From an uncultured Opitutia bacterium (GTDB lineage: Bacteria; Verrucomicrobiota; Verrucomicrobiia; Opitutales; Opitutaceae): a DNA stretch of 12,178 nucleotides. The number at the start of each line of letters is the position of its first letter. The first letter of the stretch is position 1. Positions 1 through 5,595 of this stretch are shown one piece after another. A model generated the notes under the pieces. It was not told the origin of the DNA. It ran no database searches and was given only the letters and a program-made list of their open reading frames with translations. The position numbers and the translations under genes are program-made. Location of the stretch: assembly GCA_937952235.1 (NCBI GenBank), contig CALFZM010000020.1, positions 1 through 12,178 of the forward strand, written 5' to 3'.

Positions 1-840
1 GTGCTCAACTGGATCCTGATTTACGGCCACCTGGGCTTGCCGGCGCTGGGCCTGACCGGAGCAGGCATCGCGACGCTCGTGGCGCGCGTGGCCGGCATGG
101 CCGGGATCCACGCGTGGCTCCGCCGTCACGCAGATATCCGGGCCGCGCTCAACGGCCTCCCCCTGCCGGGGCCGGGTCCCGCGACCTGGCGCGGAGGGTT
201 TTCGCGCGGGCGGTTCCGCGAGATGCTGGCGATCGGCCTGCCCGCCGCGGGCATGCTCCTGTTCGAGACGACCGCCTTTGCGTTTTCCGGCATCATGATG
301 GGGTGGCTGGGGGCGGTGCCGCTGGCGGCGCACCAGATCGGCATCACGTGCGCGTCGCTGGCGTTCATGTTCCCCCTCGGGCTTTCGATGGCGGCGGGCA
401 TGCGCGTGAGCCATGTCGTCGGTGCGGGCGAACGGGGACGGCTGCGGCCGATCGGTTTCGGTGTGCTCGGGCTCGGGCTGGCGGTCATGGCGTCGTTTGC
501 CGTGCTGTTCGCCGGGGCGGGGGAGGTGATCGCCGGCTGGTTCGTGCGCGACCGTGCCGTCGTGGTGCAGGCCGCCCAACTGCTGCTGGTGGGCGCATTC
601 TTCCAGTTGTTCGACGGCGTGCAGGTGATCGCGGCGCATCTTCTGCGCGGCGTGAGCGACGTGAAGCTCCCGACCATGATCACGCTGCTCGCCTATTGGG
701 GCATCGCGCTGCCGGCGGGTTATCTGGGCGGCGTGCGGGGACCGTGGGGACCGGCCGGAATCTGGATCGGCATCGCGGGCGGCCTCGCCTTCGCGGCGGT
801 GTTTCTCACGGTGCGTTTCGCGCGCCTGACGCGCCGCTGA
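1..840 (+). CDS. MATE-family (NorM-like) efflux transporter, C-terminal part
   Basis: This is an inner-membrane antiporter of the MATE family, which exports cationic drugs or metabolites using Na+ or H+ gradients. The open frame begins at the first base and its first residues (LNWILIYGHLGLPALGL) correspond to the middle of a MATE protein. The gene is therefore cut by the window edge, and the GTG at position 1 is probably not the true start. The visible 279 residues compare with about 450 in the family. Segments typical of the second MATE repeat are present: an amphipathic stretch ending in EMLAIGLPAAGMLLFE near residues 75-90, then GWLGAVPLAAHQIG at about 101-114, PLGLSMAAGMRVSHVVGAGE at about 125-144, and LLRGVSDVKLPTMI at about 213-226. 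Several hydrophobic segments follow up to the basic C-terminus. The next gene converges with only nine bases between the stops. Substrate cannot be inferred. Confidence 0.9.
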   Translation: MLNWILIYGHLGLPALGLTGAGIATLVARVAGMAGIHAWLRRHADIRAALNGLPLPGPGPATWRGGFSRGRFREMLAIGLPAAGMLLFETTAFAFSGIMMGWLGAVPLAAHQIGITCASLAFMFPLGLSMAAGMRVSHVVGAGERGRLRPIGFGVLGLGLAVMASFAVLFAGAGEVIAGWFVRDRAVVVQAAQLLLVGAFFQLFDGVQVIAAHLLRGVSDVKLPTMITLLAYWGIALPAGYLGGVRGPWGPAGIWIGIAGGLAFAAVFLTVRFARLTRR

Positions 841-849
841 GCCGGGGCG

Positions 850-1122
850 CTAGCGCGGAAAGCGCGCCTGCACGTCGGCGAGGGAGACGCCCTCCAGGCG
901 CACCGTCTTCTGCCGCGAGGTGTCGCCGCGGAGAACGGTGACGGCACGACGCGGCAGTCCGAACGTCGCGGCGAGGAACGCACATATTGCGTCGTTGGCG
1001 CGGCCTTCGACCGGCGGCGCGTGCACCTTCACCTTCAGCGCCTCGCCCAGCCAGCCCACGACTTCGCTGCGCGGTGCGTTGGGAATGGCCTTGATGGCGA
1101 GCGTGCACGAAGCGGTGGCCAT
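850..1122 (-). CDS. DUF167 / YggU-family small protein
   Basis: This is a 90-residue protein of the DUF167 (UPF0235, YggU) family, whose biochemical role is not established. The sequence carries the family core: VKVHAPPVEGRANDAICAFL at about residues 31-50, then RRAVTVLRGDTSRQKTVRLEG at about 58-78. These match the family pattern of a PPVxGxAN segment followed by a GxxSRxK segment. Length is normal for the family (about 95). The ATG at 1122 gives a standard N-terminus, but no Shine-Dalgarno is visible upstream. It lies 43 bases after the PLP-enzyme gene on the same strand and is probably co-transcribed with it. Its stop nearly abuts that of the convergent MATE gene. Confidence 0.9.
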   Translation of the reverse strand: MATASCTLAIKAIPNAPRSEVVGWLGEALKVKVHAPPVEGRANDAICAFLAATFGLPRRAVTVLRGDTSRQKTVRLEGVSLADVQARFPR

Positions 1123-1165
1123 GCGCGATTGGATGAGCGTTCCGGCCCGGCTCGTCGGGGGCCCG

Positions 1166-2665
1166 TCACCCGAGCGCTTCGCCGAGCGCGGCGATGATCT
1201 CCTCGACGGGCTCGGTGCCGCAGCAGAGACGAAGGAGATCGGGGTCGAGATTGCTGGCGGCGAGTTCGGCGAGGCCGGCGGGCGTGCTGACCAGGTCGTA
1301 ATGCGCCAGGTACATGAACGGACAGATCAGCGTCGTCTTCATGCCGAAACTCGGCCCTTTCGGCAGCCGCAGCCGGTCGTAGAACGGCTCCATGTCCCCC
1401 TTGAGCGTGAAGGTGATCATCCCTCCGGTCGCCTCGGGGGAGCGCGCGATCCGGCGGTAGTGGTCCCGGGACTCCGGATGCAGGGCCCAGAACACGTCCT
1501 GGACTTTTGGATGCGTCGCGAGAAACGCCGCCACGCGCGCAGTGCTGGCGTTGATGGTGGCGACGACCGCCTCCGTCTCGCCGATCTCGGCCGCGAGGCG
1601 GGAAAGGTCGCGCGGATGCACTGGCTCGACCAGCGTCGCGACGCGCCGGCGCAGTTCAGCCGCGTCGGGCGACGCGGAGTTCACGGCGACGAGGCCGGCG
1701 GTGAGGTCGCCGTCGCTGGCCGTGTACTTGGTGAGGCTGGTGGCGACGAGGTCGGCGGCGGGAAGGACGTTCACGCAGAACACCGATGCCACCGATGGAT
1801 CCACGATGAGATGGGCGCCGTGACGGCGGCAGAGTTCCGAGAGGCCGGCGAGGTCCGGCGTCTGGATCAGGGGATTGGTCGGCAGCTCGGCGATGACGCC
1901 GGCGATCCGGGGGCCGTGGCGCGCGAAAATCCGCGCGATGGCGGCCTGATCCAGCGGATCGCGCAGGTAGACGTAGTCGGTGCGTGCCGGCGTGAATTTC
2001 TGCAGGATCGCGATCGTATCCAGATATAGCCAGCCGAGCTGCAGCCAGACGGTGCGTCCGCGTCCCGCCTGCAACCCCGCGGAGGCGCTGAAGGCGCTGA
2101 AGATGGCATTCATGCCCGAGGGCGCCAGCAGCAGGTCAGCGTCGGCGGTGCCGGGCAGGGCGCGGCGCAGGACCCGCCGGATTTCCCCGGCGGCGTCGCC
2201 CGCATGATGTGGCTCCGGATGAGGCTCGGCGGCCAGCCCGCAGCGGATGAGGCCGTCCTCGGCTGCGCGGGAGGAAAGGAAGCCGCCGACGTTCTGCAGG
2301 AAGGTCTTCGCCCGGCTCCAGAGAGCGGGCGAGTCGGGGTGAGACGCGCCGAAGAAGCCCTCGGCGGCGACGACGGAAGCCGAGTCGCCCAGATGGTGCG
2401 CGAGGGCACGGGCCATCGGTTCCGACGTGGTCAGCCAGAGCGTCCGGCCCGTGAGGTCGGGCCGGCGGGCCACAAGGTGCGCCGCGAGACGGCGGGCGTA
2501 CGGGTGCACGACGAAGCGCGGATAGCCGGACGTGAGCTGGCGCATCGTCTCCGGGTCCTTTTCCTCATAACCGCGCACGTCTCGCATCGTCGGCAGGCTG
2601 CACGAGACGGCGTGCGGGCTCGCCGGGATGGGCTGGCCGAGAGGGAGCGGGACGAAGGAAGGCAT
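1166..2665 (-). CDS. Cystathionine gamma-synthase-like PLP enzyme (Cys/Met metabolism family)
   Basis: This is a fold-type I PLP enzyme of the Cys/Met metabolism family, probably acting in trans-sulfuration or methionine synthesis. Starting at the ATG at 2665 gives 499 residues. The PLP-phosphate region is LLLAPSGMNAIFSAF (about 178-192). The family ETPSNPL motif appears as ELPTNPL (260-266). The Asp that contacts the PLP nitrogen is D289 in LIVDPS, and the Schiff-base Lys is K313 in SLTKYTASDGDLTAG. The C-terminal part contains KTTLICPFMYLAHYD and LLRLCCGTEP. The long N-terminal domain (about 170 residues before the PLP region) and the LGWLYLDTIAILQKF segment recall fungal STR2/MET-7-type cystathionine gamma-synthases more than E. 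coli MetB. The frame stays open to 2851, but that extension would translate the 7-mer tandem repeat, so I prefer 2665; M27 is a further alternative. Divergent from xth and upstream of the DUF167 gene. Exact reaction uncertain. Confidence 0.82.
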   Translation of the reverse strand: MPSFVPLPLGQPIPASPHAVSCSLPTMRDVRGYEEKDPETMRQLTSGYPRFVVHPYARRLAAHLVARRPDLTGRTLWLTTSEPMARALAHHLGDSASVVAAEGFFGASHPDSPALWSRAKTFLQNVGGFLSSRAAEDGLIRCGLAAEPHPEPHHAGDAAGEIRRVLRRALPGTADADLLLAPSGMNAIFSAFSASAGLQAGRGRTVWLQLGWLYLDTIAILQKFTPARTDYVYLRDPLDQAAIARIFARHGPRIAGVIAELPTNPLIQTPDLAGLSELCRRHGAHLIVDPSVASVFCVNVLPAADLVATSLTKYTASDGDLTAGLVAVNSASPDAAELRRRVATLVEPVHPRDLSRLAAEIGETEAVVATINASTARVAAFLATHPKVQDVFWALHPESRDHYRRIARSPEATGGMITFTLKGDMEPFYDRLRLPKGPSFGMKTTLICPFMYLAHYDLVSTPAGLAELAASNLDPDLLRLCCGTEPVEEIIAALGEALG

Positions 2666-2670
2666 GAGGC

Positions 2671-2719
2671 GATGGGCGATGGGCGATGGGCGATGGGCGA
2701 TGGGCGATGGGCGATGGGC
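2671..2719. repeat. Heptamer tandem repeat, 7 x GATGGGC
   Basis: Seven perfect head-to-tail copies of GATGGGC (GCCCATC on the minus strand) fill these 49 bases. A degenerate unit, ATGAGGC at 2664-2670, continues the array to the start codon of the PLP enzyme. The array lies in the 188-base divergent region between that gene and xth. On the minus strand it ends five bases before the ATG, so it occupies the place where a ribosome-binding site would be. Copy-number change by slipped-strand mispairing would alter 5'-UTR length and promoter spacing for both genes in steps of seven. Confidence 0.95.
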
Positions 2720-2853
2720 GACCTTCGGATTCGAAACCGGAAATCCCAAACGGGAAGGGGCGGCGGAGGCAATCGTCGCGTGGGGAGATGTTGTGTCATC
2801 GCGTGCGGGATTGCGTTTGCCCCGGCCCGGCGTCCGGCCTTGAACGGGCACGC

Positions 2854-3615
2854 ATGAAGCTCGTCTCCTGGAACGTCAACGGCGTGCGTGCCGCGCTGAA
2901 GAAGGGCCTGCTCGACTACATGACGGGGGCGAAGGCCGACGTCATCTGCCTGCAGGAAGCGAAGGCGCACCCGGGCGACGCCGCGCACGTGGCCTGGCCC
3001 AAGGGGTACGAGATGTTCTGGAATCCCGCGGTGAAGAAGGGATACAGCGGCACGATCCTGTTCACGCGGGTGAAGCCGCTGGCGGTGACGTGCGGCATCG
3101 GGCACCGCGACCACGATGGCGAGGGCCGGGTCATCGCGGCGGAGTATCCGGATTTCCATGTCGTCAATGTCTACCAGCCCAATTCCCAGCGGGGCCTCAC
3201 CCGGCTGGACTATCGCACCCGGTCGTGGGACCCGGCGTTTCTGGCGTACCTGAAGAAGCTGGCGAAGAAGGGGAAGCCGGTCGTGTTCTGCGGCGACCTC
3301 AATGTCGCCCACCAGGAGATCGACCTCACCAATCCGAAGCCGAACCGCCGCAATGCCGGCTTCACCGAGGAGGAACGGACGAATTTCACCCGGCTGCTCG
3401 AGAGTGGGTATGTGGATACGTTCCGGCTCTTCGAACCCGGCCCGGGGCACTACACCTGGTGGAGCCAGATGATGAACTGCCGGGCGCGGAACATCGGGTG
3501 GCGGGTCGACTACTTCGTTGCCAGCGACAAGCTGCGGCCGGCCCTGAAACGGGCCTGGATCTCGCCTGAGATCATGGGAAGCGATCACTGCCCGGTCGGC
3601 CTGGAAATTGCCTGA
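2854..3615 (+). CDS. xth: Exodeoxyribonuclease III (AP endonuclease, ExoIII family)
   Basis: This cytoplasmic DNA-repair enzyme cleaves the backbone 5' to abasic sites and has 3'-5' exonuclease and 3'-repair activity on duplex DNA. The 253-residue product has the complete endonuclease/exonuclease/phosphatase fold motifs: WNVNG with N7, LQEAK with the metal-binding E35, NVYQPN with Y107, CGDLNVAHQEIDL with D148 and N150, RVDYF with D219, and the terminal SDHCPV with D244 and H245. All expected catalytic residues are present. The ATG at 2854 gives the canonical MKLVSWNVNG N-terminus. An in-frame extension back into the 7-mer repeat (to 2686) is open but carries no conserved sequence. No Shine-Dalgarno is seen. 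Length is close to the usual 250-270. A hairpin covers the stop codon. Confidence 0.97.
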   Translation: MKLVSWNVNGVRAALKKGLLDYMTGAKADVICLQEAKAHPGDAAHVAWPKGYEMFWNPAVKKGYSGTILFTRVKPLAVTCGIGHRDHDGEGRVIAAEYPDFHVVNVYQPNSQRGLTRLDYRTRSWDPAFLAYLKKLAKKGKPVVFCGDLNVAHQEIDLTNPKPNRRNAGFTEEERTNFTRLLESGYVDTFRLFEPGPGHYTWWSQMMNCRARNIGWRVDYFVASDKLRPALKRAWISPEIMGSDHCPVGLEIA

Positions 3616-3639
3616 CAGGCGCCCGTTGCGCCGGTCAGG
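3611..3639 (+). terminator. Hairpin spanning the xth stop codon, possible terminator
   Basis: CCTGAC (3611-3616) pairs with GTCAGG (3634-3639), and GGCGC (3618-3622) pairs with GCGCC (3628-3632). One A-G mismatch separates the two stems and the loop has five bases. The xth stop TGA lies inside the left arm. There is no T-tract behind it, so Rho-independent termination is doubtful. It may instead protect the mRNA 3' end or mark the scar where the following SRPBCC remnant was joined. Confidence 0.4.
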
Positions 3640-3657
3640 CTGGGCGCACCCCTCGCG

Positions 3658-3786
3658 ATGAAGACGATTCTCGGCATGAACCCGCTGCACCGCTGGTTCG
3701 GGCTGTTCCTCGACCGGATGATCGGGCCTGATTTCGAGCGCGGGCTTGCCCGCGTGAAGCCGCTGGTGGAAGCGACGCTGAAATGA
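3658..3786 (+). pseudogene. C-terminal remnant of an SRPBCC (polyketide cyclase-like) protein
   Basis: A 42-codon frame reads MKTILGMNPLHRWFGLFLDR and then MIGPDFERGLARVKPLVEA followed by TLK. This resembles the last 40 or so residues of SRPBCC-domain proteins, which end in a helix of the form NPxxRWFGLxxDxMxGPDFExGLxxLKxLxE. A full domain is about 150 residues; the N-terminal two thirds are missing and xth occupies the space upstream. The frame is the same as xth but separated by its stop and 14 further codons. The stop TGA overlaps the ATG of the next gene (ATGA at 3783-3786), the junction expected of a former operon in which most of the upstream gene was deleted. It could still be translated as a short peptide that couples translation of the next gene. 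Assignment rests on my recognition of the C-terminal motif. Confidence 0.65.
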
Positions 3787-4337
3787 GCCGGCCGGGTCGC
3801 GGTCTGAAGGAGCTTCTGCTGGCGGCGCCGGGGTTGAGCCTGGCCGCCGCCGAGAGCCTGACCTGCGGACGCGTCCAGGCGCGCGTGGGGGAGATCTCCG
3901 GGGCCTCCGGCTTCTTCCGCGGCGGCGTCACTGCCTACACGCTGGAGGACAAGGTGCGCCTCCTTGGGGTCGATCGAACGTCGGCCCGGCGGGTGAACGC
4001 GGTCTCGCTCGCGGTGGCGGCGCAGATGGCACGCGGCGTGTGCGACCTGTTCGAGGCCGACCTCGGCGTGGCCACCACCGGTTATGCCGAACCTGCGCCG
4101 GACGCCGGCGTCGTTGCGCCGATGGCATGGTGGGCGATCGCGCACCGGCGACGCGGCCGCTTCCTCGCCGTTCGCACCGGCCGCGTGGAGTGCCCGGGCG
4201 CTTCGCGGATCGACGCCCAGCAGTTCGTGGCGGACGCGGTCCTGGCGGAATTGACCGCGTACCTGGCGGCTTTCCGGGCGGGCGCGGGAGTCCGGACTCC
4301 AGGTGCGAGCCGGCCGGCCGCCTCCCGCGGCCGCTGA
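3783..4337 (+). CDS. Stand-alone CinA C-terminal domain protein (nicotinamide-nucleotide amidohydrolase family)
   Basis: This 184-residue protein consists essentially of the CinA C-terminal (PncC-type) domain. Characterised members deamidate nicotinamide mononucleotide to nicotinate mononucleotide in NAD recycling. Family landmarks are AESLTCGRVQARV at residues 23-35 (usually AESCTGG, with the candidate catalytic Ser being S25), GASGFFRGGVTAYTLEDKVRLLGV at about 40-63 including K57, and ADLGVATTGYAEPAP (usually AVTGIAGP). The two altered motifs, ESLTCG and TGYAEP, suggest a distinct subfamily whose activity may differ. The N-terminal molybdopterin-binding domain of full-length CinA is absent. 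The last 20 or so residues are an Ala/Gly/Arg-rich tail. Its ATG overlaps the stop of the SRPBCC remnant. GGTGGAAG about ten bases upstream could be a weak ribosome-binding site. Converges with the SYLF gene. Confidence 0.85.
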   Translation: MSRPGRGLKELLLAAPGLSLAAAESLTCGRVQARVGEISGASGFFRGGVTAYTLEDKVRLLGVDRTSARRVNAVSLAVAAQMARGVCDLFEADLGVATTGYAEPAPDAGVVAPMAWWAIAHRRRGRFLAVRTGRVECPGASRIDAQQFVADAVLAELTAYLAAFRAGAGVRTPGASRPAASRGR

Positions 4338-4342
4338 GTGTT

Positions 4343-4359
4343 GCCTCCCGGCGGGAGGC
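4343..4359. terminator. Possible bidirectional terminator between convergent genes
   Basis: GCCTCCC (4343-4349) and GGGAGGC (4353-4359) form a perfect 7-bp stem around GGC. It sits in the 38-base gap between the convergent CinA-like and SYLF genes. No T-run follows on either side, so the terminator call is based on position and stem strength only. Confidence 0.45.
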
Positions 4360-4375
4360 CGCGCACGCCCCGGCG

Positions 4376-5056
4376 TTACTTCGTGAGCGACTGCACGAAC
4401 TGCATCAGCGGCTGCACTTCCGGCGGCGGCTGGACCCAGTCGCTGTAGAGCAGTTCCGGCAGGGTGTAGCGCGTGTTGTAGAGGAGAAAATTGGCCTCGT
4501 CGTTGCGCGAGATGTGTCCGGCCTTGATCGTGGCGCCGGCATAAAGCCCGACCGACTTGCGGGTGTACGCCAGCAGGGGCGCCTTGAAGATTTCCTCGTT
4601 GGTGCGCTCCTTCTCAGCCGCCTTGGGTCCCGCGACTGCCTGGGCGTCGACGCCGATGCGCACGCGATTGGCGAACAGTTTCCGGGGCGTGGCCTCGTCG
4701 GTGATGATGTAGACGGTCTCCTGCGCCTTGGCGCCCAGTTGGAGCCCGATGCTGGCCTCGCCCGCGTTGATGATCACGGGCAGGCTCCAGCGCCCGTCCG
4801 GCTTCCGGACCATCATGACGCCCCAACCGTCCTGCACCCCGAGGATGATGCCCGCCTTGAATTGATTCACGATCAGGAGCCCCTTGGCCCGCTGCCACAC
4901 GTGGGGCGGGATCGCGAGATCGCGGTTTTGCTGGAACTCCCGCAGGATCGCCTCGCAGGTCTCGACCCGTGAAATCAGATCGGCGCGATCGGGCTCAGCC
5001 CGGGCGAAGGTGGCGCCGCAGAGCGCAAGCAGCGTGAGGAGCAGGAGTTTCTTCAT
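4376..5056 (-). CDS. Secreted SYLF-domain (YSC84/DUF500) lipid-binding protein
   Basis: This is a 226-residue exported protein with a SYLF domain, a fold that binds phosphoinositides in eukaryotic YSC84/SH3YL1; bacterial functions are not settled. The first residues (MKKLLLLTLLALCGATFARA, then EP) are a clear signal peptide with cleavage likely after ARA near residue 20. The SYLF core follows: AKGLLIVNQFKAGIILGVQDGWGVMMVRKPDGRWSLP (about residues 57-93), the INAGEASIGLQLGAKAQETVYIITDE segment (about 95-120), and the later KAPLLAYTRKSVGLYAGATIKAG. ATG at 5056 was chosen because the longer frame to 5143 would bury the signal peptide. A weak promoter-like pair on the minus strand (TTCCCA at 5109-5104, TACAGT at 5085-5080, 18-base spacing) lies upstream, and no Shine-Dalgarno is seen. 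The gap of 160 bases to the metallopeptidase gene suggests its own transcription unit. Confidence 0.9.
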   Translation of the reverse strand: MKKLLLLTLLALCGATFARAEPDRADLISRVETCEAILREFQQNRDLAIPPHVWQRAKGLLIVNQFKAGIILGVQDGWGVMMVRKPDGRWSLPVIINAGEASIGLQLGAKAQETVYIITDEATPRKLFANRVRIGVDAQAVAGPKAAEKERTNEEIFKAPLLAYTRKSVGLYAGATIKAGHISRNDEANFLLYNTRYTLPELLYSDWVQPPPEVQPLMQFVQSLTK

Positions 5057-5145
5057 GACGTGCAGAATCTGAATCGCCCACTGTAGGCAGGCACGGGCGC
5101 GCTTGGGAAGCGTGGAGTGAGTTGTGTAAGCCCTCGCCGGCAATG

Positions 5146-5186
5146 GTTCCGCGGCGGAGGCGATTCGCGCTGCGGAACGCCGCCGC
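5146..5186. other. Overlapping alternative hairpins downstream of the exporter operon
   Basis: Two stems share bases. GTTCCGC (5146-5152) pairs with GCGGAAC (5172-5178), while GCGGCGG (5151-5157) pairs with CCGCCGC (5180-5186). They lie in the 160-base gap between the metallopeptidase stop and the SYLF start. They could end the minus-strand operon, but no T-tract follows in that direction; the only CTTTT is on the plus side. High GC makes chance pairing likely. Confidence 0.3.
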
Positions 5187-5216
5187 TTTTCGCTGCCCGG
5201 GTGCGGCGCGATGTGC

Positions 5217-5588
5217 TTAATCCAGCCCGCGCGCCGCGACGTCGTCTTCGTCCCAGCCGAGAAAATGTCCGAGTTCGTGCAGGTAGGTGATGCGCACCTC
5301 CTCCCGGAATGCGTCCGCGTCCCCGCCGGCGAAGTCCCACAGGCTCGCGACGAACAGGATGATCTGCGGGGGCGTGGTGGTTTCGTGGCTGAGCTCGGCG
5401 CCGTAGGGCGTGCCGTTGAAGAGCCCGAGGATGTCGGGTGGAAAGCCCTCCGCGATCAACTCGGGGCCGGCCACGCGATCGTAATGGACCGCCACGCCGC
5501 GGGCGAGTGTCCGCAGCTCGGGCGGCAGCCGGCGTTGGGCGGCGCCGACGGTATCGGCGGCGAGGGCCAGGAGGCGGTCGAACTCCAT
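5217..5588 (-). CDS. Minimal zincin metallopeptidase family protein (DUF1025-like)
   Basis: This is a 123-residue, probably cytoplasmic, zinc-metallopeptidase-like protein of the small zincin family (Pfam zincin_1, formerly DUF1025). The zinc motif HELGHFLGWDEDD starts at residue 104, with ligands H104 and H108, catalytic E105 and a candidate third ligand D113. Upstream, LGLFNGTP (about 54-61) followed by PPQIILFVASLWDFA (about 73-87) is the typical strand-helix region of this family. There is no signal peptide or membrane segment. The acidic C-terminus is typical. The gene starts seven bases after the exporter permease stop, so it is almost certainly in the same transcript. Whether it processes the exporter's substrate or component is unknown. 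No Shine-Dalgarno is visible. True substrates of the family are not known. Confidence 0.88.
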   Translation of the reverse strand: MEFDRLLALAADTVGAAQRRLPPELRTLARGVAVHYDRVAGPELIAEGFPPDILGLFNGTPYGAELSHETTTPPQIILFVASLWDFAGGDADAFREEVRITYLHELGHFLGWDEDDVAARGLD

Positions 5589-5595
5589 GGCACGA

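Noticed and set aside
920..2029. A 369-codon plus-strand frame opposite the DUF167 and PLP-enzyme genes
   Set aside because: Its composition is that of an antisense shadow, and the minus-strand genes carry complete family motifs.
2671..2719. CRISPR-like array
   Set aside because: The units are seven bases long, contiguous and without spacers, so this is a simple tandem repeat.
2666..2851. N-terminal extension of the PLP enzyme through the heptamer repeat
   Set aside because: It would translate the repeat as a periodic His-Arg-Pro-Ser-Pro-Ile-Ala sequence and would overlap the non-coding leader of xth; the ATG at 2665 gives a better N-terminus.
2686..2853. N-terminal extension of exodeoxyribonuclease III through the repeat
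   Set aside because: ExoIII proteins begin with MKxxSWNVNG, which is exactly the ATG at 2854; the extension has no conserved sequence.
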